Assembly (NCBI GenBank): GCA_950295325.1
Contig: OX485807.1
Coordinates: 18,757,666-18,821,665, forward strand
From: Polytrichum commune
Taxonomy: Eukaryota; Streptophyta; Polytrichopsida; Polytrichales; Polytrichaceae
DNA: 64,000 bases
Direction: 5' to 3'
Under the pieces are notes generated by a model that was not told the origin of the DNA, did not search any database, and saw only the letters and a program-made list of their open reading frames with translations. How positions within the stretch are numbered: the stretch's first letter is position 1; each line of letters opens with the position of its first letter. Of this stretch, positions 10,321 through 23,055 are shown in pieces. The position numbers and the translations under genes are program-made.

Positions 10321-12975
10321 ATTCCCTCTCTCTCCCTGGAACCGTGCACTCGTCGCATCTCAATCATGGATTTAGGATCGTTTTTTTTTTCCCCCATGTA
10401 TGGGGCATCCTGGTTGAAATCTCCTAAGGTAGACGTGCCTAATTCGGTTACTTATCCTACTTGGACACCTATATTTGAGTGGTATGTGGGTTGGCGTGGC
10501 TCCAAGAACAAATACCAAAAAGACATGTGTTTCAAGGAGACTGGACTACGTGCTCAAAATATGCTAATTGTTCTAGGTTCAGTACATGATTAGGGGAACT
10601 TATACGAACAACTAATGAGCACGAATATCTTCGCTTTGTTAATGGTTAGAATATTCACAAGAGCTCCATATGATATGCAGCAAATGGCTACGGGCATGAT
10701 TTGGATTTGTTGATCATCTCGCACTAATTACGTGTTTCATATCCTATGAGAAGTGGGTGTAGAGAGCATTGCATGGTGCACAACAATAAGAACATTGGCA
10801 CGTGATAATAGGAACATTGGTACACAATAATAGGGACAATGAAGATAGATATCCACCATCTACCTATGTTCAATGTGCAACAATTTTTGGATTCCATGAC
10901 TTTGTGAACGTGATGCGTTGTCTTAAGTGTCATAACATTAACTTGGTTTTGAACATTTTGATCCAAAAAGATCTATAAAAAAAACTTTTCTTTTCACTAC
11001 AAACTATTCACCATAGTGTGTTTCCTCCCAAGTCATCATAGCTTTTACTATGGCATTAAAAACTTAGTATGCCAATTCAAAGCTATTGTACACTAGAGCA
11101 TGAGGGCCCTTTACCCATGATATACAAATCATGTGATCAATCGAGAAGCCTTGAGATGTTCACACTATATCCCTAAGGCCCGAGGGACCCAAGGAATTCA
11201 CATGGATGACAAATCTACATGGCGTCTTACATCCTAGCAAGTGAGAGATGTTTCATGGCATACTGAATATTACAGCATATGGCCCATCAAAAAGAGGTGG
11301 GTCTAATACAAAACTAGGGACCGTAGCAATCAATTAAACTACCATCAACTCCTAGAGATATCATATTGCCACGGCGAAGACCCAAAACCACATAATAAGT
11401 ATCACGTAGAGCAACGTCCAACCCCCTTCTCCCAAGCTTACGGGGTCAATCTGTCGAGTCCCTTCAACATGGTTTTGTCTTGTTATAGTACTTACTTTTT
11501 AACCTGATTCATTTGCTTATAGAGGCTTTTAGAACCCGAACGTGTGTTGCGATCCCTCAACATATCCACTTTCACTTTACACATAAGCCTGAGGGCCCAT
11601 CAATTACAAAATTGGATTCCTATTTCCCACGATATGACATTTGGATGATGTTCAAGATGCCCTTGTATATTTGTAATATTAGTTAAGCCTACCGTGCGGC
11701 GTGGACCTTCGGTTGTGTGCGTGTGTTTCTTGTCCTTGTTGTCATAGTGTGACATAGCCCCCCCCCCCCCCCCCCAACCACACACGTGCCTTGACCTGCA
11801 ACTTTCATTTTGCACATAAAATGTTCATAACTTAAAACTAAGTAGCTTCAAGCTTGGATCCATGAACCGTGTGCTCGAATTACAAGTTAGGTATGCGGGT
11901 GTTATTTAGTCGATGCAAGTTGTTCTCCATCTTGTATTCATCCGATTTACGTCATGAAAATAGCAAACATTTGATGTAATATCCACACAAAAATAAACCA
12001 TTTTGAAATTTGGACCTTCCCTTATTAAGTTAAGCTTATCGGAATTGCATGTGTGTTTATTTGTCTGAGGAATACATCGTGTTTTGTTTGGGTTTGTTGT
12101 TTTGTCTTCACTACTGGGTGTAGATTAGTTAATAGAAGTTCAAGACAAAGTTCAACATTTTCTAGACATGTGTTTTTATGGTGTCTCTGACCGTGCGTTA
12201 TTCAAATAGAGGTGTCCAGTTAAGAAAAACACCAAATACAACTTGTGCACCTTAAGCACAAGAAATTTTGCAGATGAGGTCAATATCAGTGTTGTACAAG
12301 TCTCACTATGTTTGATACCAATTGCGTCCGTATAATAAAGTCATCTAATTATTTATTAGTATTACAAATTTTGACACTTTTGATAACACGTATTTAAGGG
12401 AAAATAATAAATTTTGATACAACCGCATTTATGTACCATGCAACAATCTCAATACTTGTCAAATTACACACATATCAATACGACATCGGGTCTTCTTAAG
12501 ACCATGACTAGGTATTGATGTTCGCAATGTGCCTATTGTAATTCGGGATACCAATTACACATGTCCCACAAACCATTGCACCAACTCTAGGTGAACTGTA
12601 GTGATACCCGCACAACATGGGTGGAAGAACCACAAATGGAAGTTAGGTATATGGCCTTGATGTGAGCACTTTCAACTCCATGTTTGCTTTTGGTTGTTGG
12701 TAATTGTCTCATCTAGTTAGCAAGTTCAAATCACATACATTGTCTTAGAGATGCAAAATTTATAAGAGTCTAAAGTAAAGATTCTCTCGTTTTATAAATG
12801 ATCACATAAGATATATTGTAGGCATTTCCAATTTCACAAACCCTATTTGGCCGTTGGATCGACGAGGTGAAGAAGTCATCTTTATTAGTAATTTTAAACA
12901 AGGAAGAGTGTTGGTGAGGAATTTGCAGTCAAAGTTGGTGTCCATTCTTTAATGGTGACATAATTTGAGAACTCG
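10321..12975. other. Repeat-derived intergenic DNA
   Basis: About 10480-10760 is a dispersed repeat. Its first part recurs inverted at 37210-37480 and, more diverged, at 17830-18005. Its later part (AATGGCTACGGGCA) recurs at 40290-40460. An 18-base C run occupies 11758-11775. No host gene is supported in the remainder. Confidence 0.5.
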
Positions 12976-13381
12976 CACGGGGAGGTCACTTCATTGTCAA
13001 GTTGACACCACGTGCGGACAAAGTTTGCTACCCCTATATTACATGTCATATATAATTTTAAAATTTATGATATTTTTTCTACATATACATAACCATTGAT
13101 ATTATCTTTTTTATATTTTTAGTTATATTTAATTTTTTAGTAATTGTTTTAGTTTAATTATGTGTCATTCTAGTTAGAAACGGTATGTTTTATGAAAAAA
13201 ACAAATCATCAAATTTAGTTACCACTTTTAACTATGTCATAAGTAATGTGTATATCTACTCATGAAAAAAAATTGATAAAATTTTGACCCATTTTGGTGG
13301 TGCAACTTACCAAAAGAAGATTTTATTTGGTCGCACGTGGTGTTCAACTTGACAATGGAGTGATCTACCCATGAGAACTCG
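12968..13381. mobile_element. Nonautonomous hAT-like element with 8-bp target duplication
   Basis: The element spans 12976-13373. It is flanked by a perfect 8-bp direct repeat, AGAACTCG, at 12968-12975 and 13374-13381. Its termini CACGGGGAGGTCACTTCATT and (inverted right end) CATGGGTAGATCACTCCATT form inverted repeats of about 40 bases that continue through TGTCAAGTTGA and CACCACGTGCG. The 8-bp duplication and the CA-GGG type ends fit hAT. The AT-rich interior has no coding capacity. Confidence 0.88.
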
Positions 13382-13921
13382 TTTGTCATACTTGTGTCAT
13401 TGGCGTCCATTTTCAAACCCTCAAAAGTCCAAGAGACCCATTATGATCCTTGTGACGTCATACATAGATGTTCAAGGCGGCTTATTGTCATTTTTAATAT
13501 CAAAATATCAAAAGTGGCTACACCTAGAATGAAGCCATCCATGAATTACACTCTTCCAAATCATAGCATAGATTTATGAATGAAAAAATGTTGGGACATT
13601 CGGGCTCCCATAAATGACCTAGATTTAAATACATGTCACATATTTCCTTATCACCGTTGTTACTTATGATTACATTTTCACCTCATGTTTGTATTAGGGT
13701 TGTTGAACACAATTTCAATCACATAGATTCTAAAAGCACTTGTTGGGGCTTGTGTACACTATTCCATAAGCCATACAAAAAGTATACCCATCAATGTATT
13801 TAAGGTTAACTCCAAACATGGCTTCAAGTTTGTGGGGTCTATGTAAACTCATCCACCGTGAATGAAGGGGCTATGGTCAAAACAAACCCTCTTGCATGTT
13901 GAGGGCCAAGTCATTTCAGGC
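13382..13921. other. Intergenic, nothing recognised
   Basis: No gene or repeat is supported here. Confidence 0.4.
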
Positions 13922-15206
13922 TGATCATGCTAGACTAATTCAGGCTCTCTAATGCCAGTTCCACAATTAAATCGTTTAAAATCGGTCATTTTCAAGCTAT
14001 ATGCTACATTAAATATTGTGTTAGTAGCATATGTATTTTATATCATTGTGGTGAGTTTTCTAATGACACTTCTTATGAATAAGTTTACAAATATTGTCAC
14101 CCGATTCACTTATAGTTCGTCCACTTTTGGGATATTTTGCATCCTAACATTTATGTAAAGAATTATTGTCACGGATGATTAAAAGTTGGATGGCAAACGC
14201 TTAGTAAGTGGCAATAATTGCAACATTGTAAATCTACAATGTCCAATTCTTTACAAGGAATGATGTCCAAATAAGTTATGGTTTATAGTTAATGTTGGTG
14301 ACACTACACGCGCTATTTACACTTATTATTGAGCAAGACAAGATAGAATCGGTAACGCTAAATACACTATGCCATGTTTCACCTTCCTCATGGATGAGTT
14401 CACGTAAGTTAGACACCCACAAATCCCTTGGTCCTCCAAACCTCGTCACATATCTTACCACTCAAATATAGTATATGTGATCACAAAAGACACGCACACA
14501 CACCTTGCTCATCTCAACATAATCATGCTAGTCTAGTAATTATGGATCTCTAATGCCATGTCCAGAGTCAAATGGTTTCAAAAGTAATCAATTCAAGCCA
14601 TATAAATAGTTTGCCATGTTTTCACCGTCCTCGTGGACGAGTTCACATAAGTTAGACACCCACAATCCTTTGGCCCTCCAAACCTCATCACATACCTTAC
14701 CACTCCATATAGATAGAATAGATAGAAACTCCGGTCTCTTTTAAGGGGCCGGCGTGAATAAAGTGTCCGTTCGTTATGCCAATGACCCGATGCCCACTGG
14801 ACAAGGGGACATTGGGACAATACATTACCACTCCAATATAATACAGATGATCACAAAAGACACACACACAAACCTTGCTCATTTCAGCTTGATCGTGTTG
14901 GTCTAGTAATTCAAGGTCTCTAACGCCATTTCCAGAGTCAAGTCGTTTTAAAAGTAATCATTCCAACTTGGATCATGCTAGTATGGTAATTCAAGGTCTG
15001 TAATGTCATTTCAAGAGTCAAATTGTTTGGAAAACAATCACTTCAAGCTATCTTGATAGTTTGCCATGTTTTCACCTTCCTCATGGATGAAGTTCACGTA
15101 AGTTGGGCACCCACAAATCCCTTGGCCCTCCAAACCTCGCCACGCATCTTACCACTCAAATAATATAATATAGGTGACCACAAAAGGCACACACACCTTC
15201 CCATTC
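13922..15206 (+). repeat. Degenerate tandem array with GATCATGCTAG and CCTTGGCCCTCCAAACCTC blocks
   Basis: Two blocks alternate. Block one begins GATCATGCTAG (13922, 14522, 14890, 14974). Block two contains GTTAGACACCCACAAATCCC and CCTCCAAACCTCGTCACA (about 14371-14515, 14618-14720, 15066-15206). An unrelated GC-richer insert of about 100 bases (about 14721-14822) splits one copy. The short minus-strand open frames here are repeat translations, not genes. Confidence 0.7.
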
Positions 15207-18110
15207 TAGTGGGTATGACAAAGATGTGAGAACGTGTGGTATTTTTAATCAACAATGACGTTCTTGTCACCTTGCACACGAAAACCGTCTATTCATTCTA
15301 CAAGTGACCCTTTGCTTGCTTTGTTGGCTGGATATGTATTGGGGTTTACGGTGGCAATGGAGGCCACGTGGCACCACAACTATAGTATTCGGGTTCCTTT
15401 GACAACGGACTTATTACTTATGTAGTTGTCGCCAATATGAGACGTTAACGCTTAAAAAAACAAAGAAAAAAAAAGGATGATGAGGCCATGTTTAGTTGTT
15501 TGTACACTTTCTTTATTAGGTCCATGGATTTTGTTCTATATCCATTTTTGTGATTTATAGGAATCAAGGAGTTCGTCTAGCAATAGTGCTATTTGGAATC
15601 GTAAAAATCATGATGAACATTTCATGTTTTTTGGACACGGGGGGTTCATTTTTGGCATTGAGGCAACTAGGTATAATTAGGTCCAATAAGAATTGAATTG
15701 GACCCAAAAATCTTTAAAAGTGTTAAGTATACATATCTAGCATGTTTTCAAATACGTGCATCTTCTTAATTTACCATTTAGGTTCTGGTACTTGGGAAAT
15801 GTGTAAGTTGTTGAACAAACTATTAAAAGCAACCCACATTTGACATGTGCCCAAAGCAAGCCCACCAAACCATGATTTATAAATTTAAAAAAAATAGTTT
15901 CTTTACATGTGCTAAACTCACACATTGAGGTCTAGCAGGCAAAATGTTGCAGCCAAAAAATCAATACGACCATCAAGAGGCCAACTCAAGCATGAAGCTA
16001 GATTTGACACCCCGTGCGGACTATACCATTGTCGGGGTTTCACGTCCTAAAAGAAACCGCAACAACCAAAATGCTCTCGAATCGCAGAAGAATCAAACAT
16101 CAGTGCCCTCATAACCGCTATATTCAGTTTATGAGGATGGTTTCAAATCCATTATATATATATACACACACACATACGTATACACACACACGCGCTAACT
16201 TCCCCGATTGCAGACGGGGGAAAATGATGTTGTGGTGAATTCTTGTTTGCTCTATACGTGGTCCATTAGGGGTTAAGACACGGGATGGGAGGAGTTGAGG
16301 GTTGAGAGTTGAGACTCTTAATAAGGGTCACACGGCGTGGGCGGTGCCACTAGAAAACCGTGGGCGGGGGGTGGGGATGATTGTGATGTTTACTCAAACC
16401 GTGTTGTCCGCCACTCCGGCCTTGTGGGGCACTCTATCCCATTGCACTCCTCCCTCACTTGTTCACACTTGTGTTGTTATCCCAACTCCCATCCACCCCT
16501 CCCATATATAAATCATACGTTTTAACCCTTCAAGGTGCCGATATCTATTGCAAATAATTGCAAGGTCTCACGGTTTTGTCTACGGTGGGAGTCACGTATT
16601 CATCCGATCCGATTGTCGCGTATTTTTCATTCCATATCAAAACTTGTTCAAGAAGTAAACGAGGCTTAACCTTACTCACCAATTCAAGGGTTTGCAATTC
16701 ACTTGGTTTTTGTTGTTGTTGTCTGGTCTACCTAGAGTTGATTTTGTTGATTTTTTTTTTCTTTTCGGTTCATACAACTACCACATGTATGCCAAATACC
16801 TTAACTTCTCGACTTCAGGTGTTACCACCTTAGCCATTTCAGCTTCAATTCTAGAATGCAGAAAAAATACGTGGGGGCAGCTCAAGTGTGACAATCCACC
16901 CTTGTTCTTCTCTCCACACAAAGGAGAGAATTCGAAAACAATTGGGTACCGATCCTAAGTTTCCAAATGAAATCGATTTTAGAGTTTGGAAAACCAAAAA
17001 GCTAACGAACCTGAAAATACATCAGGATGGTTTTCCAAGCTGGCTATTCCCCGAGTAGCAGAGCCTCCGTGAGATAGAGGATAATATCAACTCGATGTTC
17101 CCAAAAGTAATTGGTTTTTGAAAACACATATACTTATAAGGTCAAAGCCCTATAAAAAAAAGTGGAAGACATCAATCTGGAACTCTTTAAAAGGCCATCC
17201 GTTCACCATGCAGTGAGAATTTTACGCAGTAAATGCTTGCATGGCAGATATTTTCATCCATCCGCATGTGTGTGTCTGTTCTGTTTACGTGGCGGGTCGA
17301 TGTTTTCTGTCGCCCGGGCAGGGTTCGTTCATCCCACCCTCCCCCCCCCCTCTGCCGGAAAAGTAGGCAAGCGTCCCCGCCCTCCCAACTACTGTACTCT
17401 ACTACCCGAATACGTAGACCTCACTCTACGCCGTATGTAGACTTCACGTATTCATCCATACGGGCTACTCATTCATCCATCAACCAGACAGCCTTTTCTT
17501 CAGCTACACCTATGTGTCACTTGCGGCCCACTATAATTTTGTCACATCACAATAATTTTGGTCGTGTCCATTGTCTTGAACCCCAACCCCTTTGCGAGAC
17601 CACTGCATTATACGCTTGAATTAGGACTACGAAATCAAAGCTTTTGCACAACCATAGAAATAGTGTGGGTTGAAAGATACGGGATCGATACCGTGGTAAG
17701 TTTTTAGCGAATTCTATTTGAAATAACGATAGTCTATTGATTTACGAGCCGTCCTAATTTTTCAACCCACACGTAGAACACATGACTAGTATAATACGGT
17801 TAGCGAATCCGAATCAAGGCAAGCCAATTTCTCCATAATTGTCATAGTTCACATGACTATCTTATCCATTATCAAAGAGAAGGTTCTCATGTTCGTTAAG
17901 TGGTCATGTAGTCATGAATGCTTATATGATTTGACCACACAGTCCAGTCTCTTTCAAATACATACTCTTCTTGAAATCTGTTCTTGGAGTCACACCAAAC
18001 CACACACTATTCAAATATTAGGTGTCTAACAAAAAACGTAACCGAATAAGGGTGTATGTCCCCCCCCCCCCTTCCTCCCCCACTATACATATGTAACTTA
18101 GCGGGGCTAT
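15207..18110. other. Intergenic with microsatellites and homopolymers
   Basis: A mixed (AT)n/(AC)n microsatellite lies at about 16156-16194. A 10-base C run starts at 17341. A TATATAAA string at about 16504 could be a promoter element, but no coding frame follows it. 17830-18005 is a diverged copy of the dispersed repeat at 10480-10640, inverted. A 12-base C run is at 18060-18071. Confidence 0.4.
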
Positions 18111-18111
18111 G

Positions 18112-18339
18112 CCTTGATTCGTTCGACAAGTAATCAACCAATAACCCCAGCTTTTGCACAAACACGACAATCGGGGCATGTGAACGGGCGCCTAAAAGCA
18201 CATGACGCCCGATGCTTTTGTCGGTCACCACATCAATCAAGCCCCGCTTTTGCACAAACACGGCTCACACTCAGTGGTGCAAATCATCGGGATGTTCATC
18301 GGAGTGCTGTCAGATCCCAAGCTTATCGCAAATCCCTCA
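18112..18339 (+). repeat. Leader block of the tandem array, with internal repeats
   Basis: AGCTTTTGCACAAACACGAC (about 18149) recurs as CGCTTTTGCACAAACACGGC (about 18244). The following CTCAGTGGTGCAAATC to GATCCCAAGCTTA segment recurs, diverged, at about 19725-19775. Confidence 0.55.
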
Positions 18340-19085
18340 TACCCATCTTCATACCCGCTCAAATCTACATACCCGTGAATTGACGAGGATAGCACTCCAC
18401 TGGCAGGGAACAAGAATAAATGTTCAAGGTCCATGGGTATTACCTGTCCTAGACCTGAGCATTCACAAGTGTTTTCTTCTTCTTCTAGCTCGGGCTTGGA
18501 ATCCCCATCAGATACCCGCCCAAATCTATATACCCGCGACTTCATAAGGATAGCACTCCGCTAGCAGGAAAACAACAAATGTTCAAGGTCCTTGGGTATA
18601 CCCATCCTATACCTGTGCATTCACAAGTGTCTTCTTCTTCTAGCTCGGGCTTGGGATCCCCATCTAGATACCCGCCCAAATCTACATACCCGTGACTTGA
18701 TAAGGATAGCACTCCAATGGTAGGAAACAATAAATGTTCAAGGTCCATGGGTATACCGATCCTATACCTGTGCATTCACAAGTGTCTTCTTCTTCTTCTA
18801 GCTCAGGCTTGGGATCCCCTTCTAGATACCCGCCCAAATCTACATACCCGTGACTTCATAAGGATGGCACTCCGCTGGCAGGAGAACAACAAACGTTCAA
18901 GGCCATTGGGTATACATGTCCTATACTTGTGCATTCACAAGTGTCTTCTTCTTCTAGCTTGGGCTTGGGATCCCCTCGTAGATACCCGTCCAAATCTACA
19001 TATCCATGACTTGATAAGGATATCACTCCGATGGCAAGGAAGCAACAAATGTTCAAGGTCATTGGGTATACCTGTCCTCACTCAA
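18340..19085 (+). repeat. Tandem array of a ~157-bp unit, about 4.6 copies
   Basis: Units start with AAATCTACATACCCGTGA-like sequence at 18361, 18522, 18678, 18836 and 18992, giving spacings of 161, 156, 158 and 156 bases. Each unit carries TCAAGGTCCATGGGTATACC, CATTCACAAGTGTCTTCTTC and GCTCGGGCTTGGGATCCCC. A unit close in length to one nucleosome repeat is typical of satellite DNA. The 141-residue open frame at 18717-19142 is just the repeat translated and is not called as a gene. Confidence 0.9.
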
Positions 19086-19592
19086 GGAATACTTTTCCCG
19101 TTCAAGAATGGAACTCTTTCTATCTCTCAGGGAAGAAACTAGATTACCCTTCACTTCAAGGATTTTATCAAACACAAATGTGAAATATACTTAAAGCAAC
19201 TATTGACACCACCCCGACGCAATAGCGTTGTTGCTTACTGCACCTCGGATCATAGACTTGCTGTTGAAATTGGACAGTGGTCGACGATAATGTGTCCATA
19301 GATAATCAATTGTGTTCCTTTTGCAGTTATCATGTAAATGTTGAAGATGAGACACCCTTTGTGTTGGAGTGTCCTTTATATACCTCCATTAGAGATGAGA
19401 AGTTTCTATCACTCTTTGAGAATGTAGTATGAGGGAGTTCTCTAATCTTTTCTTTCAATCAGACCATCAAGTCGCTATCAACCTTTATCTCACAGAAGCT
19501 ACCGCACTTCCCCACTCTAGAAAATTAGCTGGCGTGACACCACCTTGATGTACTTTTAGTCCCATAAGCCTTTACGCTTCCCAAACTCTACA
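19086..19592 (+). mobile_element. LINE 3' fragment A (C-terminal knuckle and 3' end)
   Basis: It abuts the tandem array directly. Sequence from CTCAGGGAAGAAACTAGATT on matches the 3' part of the LINE at 44100-45850. The C-terminal knuckle codes for CSFCSYHVNVEDETPFVLEC-like residues (about 19315-19375). Stops and small indels make it a remnant. Confidence 0.75.
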
Positions 19593-19674
19593 ATCAATGT
19601 CATTTCATACCCATACATCTACAAGGGTGTATTATTATTGTTGTTGTTATTTTAATAATTATGGTATAGCCCGG

Positions 19675-19890
19675 GCTTGGGATTCTTGTCGGTCAATCAA
19701 GCCCGGCTTCTACACAAACATGACACTCAGTGATGCAAATTGGGATACGCATAGGAATGTTGTCGGATCCCAAGCTTACAAGCTCTCATACCCACCCTGA
19801 TACCCGTGTCGATCTAGATGCCCGTGTATTGGTAACAATTGCATGGACAAGCTTTCAAGGTGGTTGGGTATACCCGTCCTATTCGGATTC
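19675..19890 (+). repeat. Diverged single copy of the 18.1-19.1 kb array unit with its leader
   Basis: CGGGCTTGGGATTCTTG, then TCAATCAAGCCCGGCTTCTA, the GATCCCAAGCTTA block and TTGGGTATACCCGTCCTA follow the same order as in the array and its leader. It separates LINE fragments A and B. Confidence 0.65.
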
Positions 19891-19954
19891 TTGCCACTCA
19901 TGTATGGGGTCTAGTAATAACCAATTCCATGTTAGCATGTATGACAACTTTGGT

Positions 19955-20845
19955 GGTAATCTTAAGGAAAGAAGCAGTAGTTGGAGTCACATGTTAAGAA
20001 TTCAAATCTTATTTAAAGATTTTGGTGATTTGAACTTTCACATTTGGTGCAGAGATATGGAGATGGGATTTGGAAAAAAACTCATTGAGATGTTGTTTTA
20101 GTAAGGCGTGAATACACATATGATATCTCATGAGGAACTGTATTCTTTGACAACCTACCATATTTTGTGGGCCGAATTTGAATGACTATCTGTGGGACTT
20201 ACATGCATTTAAGCTAACTTTGAGCTGTCCAACAACGATTTTCCCACCTACCCTCCTCTTGGTTAGTTAGTCACGCAACCTTGCTTTTTTGACACCTGGT
20301 CGAACAAGGATTTGACACCTGACACCAAATGACAACCATGTGGAAGGCACCATGAGGTCAACCTCAATGAGAAACCCGTGACATTCCAACACCATGGAAA
20401 ATCACATTTTGATGCTCTCAAGGAGGCCTTTCTTGCTACAGAGTGGGACTCTTTTCACCTCATGGGATGGGACTTAGATTACCTTCACCTCCACGACTTC
20501 CTCAACTGTGAATGTGAATCGTACTCGAAGAAACCATTCACACCACCCCAACTCAAAATCATTGCTCTGATAACGTAGTTGAAAATGAGGCATACTTTGT
20601 GTTGAAGTGTCCCTTATAAAACCCCATTAGAGAGATAAGTTCCCTTCCATGTTTGGGATGTAGTACTAGGAAGTCTCAAGACTTTCTCCCAATTGGACTA
20701 TCAAGGCAATATTAATAATTAGCCTCTATCCCCTGCTACACTCCGCTACTCAAGGGAATCAACTATGTGCACCATCTTGATGTACTTTTTGTCCCATAAG
20801 CCTTTTGACTTCCCAAACTTTAAATTCATATCATTTCATTCACAA
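19955..20845 (+). mobile_element. LINE fragment B (post-RT region to 3' end)
   Basis: It matches 44900-45850 along its length: AAGGAAAGAAGCAGTAGTTG, the CCCACCTACCCTCCTC block, GAGTGGGACTCTTTTCACCTC and the C-terminal LKCPL region near 20600. It has many stops and a decayed frame. It belongs to the same family as fragment A. Confidence 0.75.
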
Positions 20846-21069
20846 CTATATTGCTATTTTATTATGGTACATCTTGAGATTCTTGCCACTCATGTTAGGG
20901 GGGTTCACTAGAAACCCACCCTCTATTGGTTAAGGGTTGGTTCATCCGAACTTTATCCCATTAGACTAAATCCATATTCATATTTGCTTGAAATCAATTC
21001 TTCTAACTATAAGGGTTTCTCATCATGTTCATTTTTGACTTATTTGAGTGACTCAAATTCTTGGTCGGT

Positions 21070-21809
21070 ATAGCTGGCTCGGGGGGTGCACCTTTCATTA
21101 AAACCTAGAATCACGTGCGTTCACTGCATACTCTACAAACCCCCTATATACAAGTTAGTTTTTGTGAAATGAAGCAATACACATACAATTGCAACAATAA
21201 ATATACAAGTGACAATATGTATACACAAAAAAACATCCATTCATATATAGTCATTAACATAAGTATACAAATATACTTTTGAACAATAATCAACCCCTAT
21301 AATATGTATAACAAAATATCCTAGTTTTCATCAGCAAAGTCGTTGAAAACTTTTTCATCTCCCGGATGTAACTCATAAACATTTGATTCACCAATATATG
21401 TCAATGTAGCCAATGCAATTATTGTCTCTAAGTGTACCATCAAATGATCAGTAAGATCATATGTCCACTTGTTGTTAGCCCCTTTTTGATACCAACACAA
21501 ACCAATCTCCACGTTTGATGGACGGTCCATCAAGTCAATTGGATCCCTATACTCCACCCAACGATTACCCAACGATTTCCAAACGATTTCATCTAATATG
21601 AAAACTTATGATATGTAGTATAGTAACAGTACCATACAAGTACAATTATTGTATATTTTTTAAAGGCCTTCCATATATGTACGTAACTATAAATTATAAC
21701 ATGTATACCATATGTATACATATATTGGCAAGGTCCAAATCAATACCCCTCCTGTGCACTCACGTATACTCGTACATGTTTAGTACAGTGCACCCCCCGA
21801 GATAGCTGG
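21070..21809. mobile_element. 724-bp TIR element with 8-bp target duplication
   Basis: The element is 21078-21801. It is flanked by a perfect 8-bp direct repeat, ATAGCTGG (21070-21077 and 21802-21809). Both ends are the exact 14-base inverted repeat CTCGGGGGGTGCAC. The 8-bp duplication fits hAT, although the termini are not the commonest hAT type. It carries a short minus-strand open frame that could be cargo or an internal piece of a larger parent. Confidence 0.85.
21321..21572 (-). CDS. Small unknown open frame inside the 724-bp element
   Basis: This is an 83-residue frame on the minus strand; in-frame sense codons continue about 13 residues upstream to a TAA. The product is acidic and soluble-looking, with GNRWVEYRDPIDLMDRPSN near the start and YIGESNVYELHPGDEKVFND near the end. 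It has no low-complexity run. I do not recognise the family. It lies wholly within the inverted repeats of the surrounding element, so it may be the last exon of an element gene or a captured host exon. Whether it is translated is unknown. Confidence 0.35.
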   Translation of the reverse strand: MGNRWVEYRDPIDLMDRPSNVEIGLCWYQKGANNKWTYDLTDHLMVHLETIIALATLTYIGESNVYELHPGDEKVFNDFADEN

Positions 21810-22698
21810 CTATATATCCTAAGGTCAAGGATTTGTGGCGGTCATGTTAGTAAGTTGAAAGTAAAAATATTGGTAAAAATTCCTTTTAGTTCATAAAAAA
21901 ACATTTTAAAATTTGATATGAGCCCATACTTAGCATTATAGACCTTGGATTAGTATATGAAGTTTATGTTGTGATAAATCAACCACACAAGTATACTATA
22001 GAAGATATATTGGACCTCCTACCATGGCCACTATGAATTTCAAGCCAAATACTAAGCTTGGTATCCATACATTCATGTTAGGTTGTTGCTCTAACAAATG
22101 GGTCAAGGCTAGATACCCACCTCTTTGAGCTAGCCCCCCCCCCTCCCTCAACATTACCGAGGTAAAGGAGGTCTAGTAAACACTCAAGTCGCATATATTT
22201 AGATTAGTTTATCTCAAATAGGTATCATTACAATAATCATGGACCTCATATGCTAATTTTAGGATCAAAATGTTAAAATATAATAATACATACTATAACA
22301 AATATGACTGCATTTTCACCTTGTGTAATATTGGTGATGCCCAACTCAAAGAGGTGGGTTCTAGCCATGATTCATATGTAGCTTCTTAGGCGGTCCTTGG
22401 TCACTCACTTTTTTGAGTTTGTAGTGTGTGGCTTCCTCCTTTTCTCTATGAGATGGTGACTTGTGTGTGGTGTTGGACCTTGGCAAATGTTCATTTGTGC
22501 CAATCTAACTTATGCACTGTATTTCAATTTACATGCCAATTGACATGTGCTATTTTGGCAATGACTTTTGGCTCATTTGCAAATTTTAAAGGTGGTTTGT
22601 GGTGACCTAGTTCTTAAGTTTATAACTTAACTTGTGTCGTCCTCCATGTTATAGGACGACATTTGCAAGGCTTGTGCTTTGCCGTGCTTCAAGCGACG
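21810..22698. other. Intergenic, nothing recognised
   Basis: A 10-base C run lies at 22134-22143. No coding frame or clear repeat is supported. Confidence 0.4.
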
Positions 22699-23055
22699 TA
22701 ATACAATTATATTATTTATGGTATTTAGTGTCACATACACAATTTACAAAGGGCCTAATTAGATGCCTAGAAATCTAGTAGTGTCACGTCTACTGATTGT
22801 TAACATGACATTATTCATCAATATCGGAGTGCAAAACTTTTTACACTATGACATTTGGTATAGCATATCGGGGTGCTTGAGATGATAGATTGTGCTTTGC
22901 ACGAAAAGATAAAATGGAGCATACAACTAACAAATATCATGTATTTTCACTATTCGCAATCCTTGTTGACTAGTAATGTAACCTAGGATAGATCTAATAT
23001 TAGGGCAAGTGACACTATTAGTCAGGTGACACTAAGTAACATATATTTTGGTAAT
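22699..23055. mobile_element. CACTA-like nonautonomous element, ~357 bp, upstream of the UPF0496 gene
   Basis: The left end contains TTTATGGTATTTAGTGTCAC and the right end (inverted) TATATGTTACTTAGTGTCAC. The interior blocks AAGGGCCTAATTAGATGCCT and the TTTACACTATGACATTTGG region match the element at 27503-28050. The outermost bases are eroded. Confidence 0.65.

Noticed and set aside
16302-16525. Overlapping short frames after a TATATAAA-containing stretch
   Set aside because: No domain, no codon pattern and no continuing frame after the TATA-like string.
18717-19142. 141-residue frame
   Set aside because: Translation of the 157-bp tandem repeat; residues repeat with the unit.
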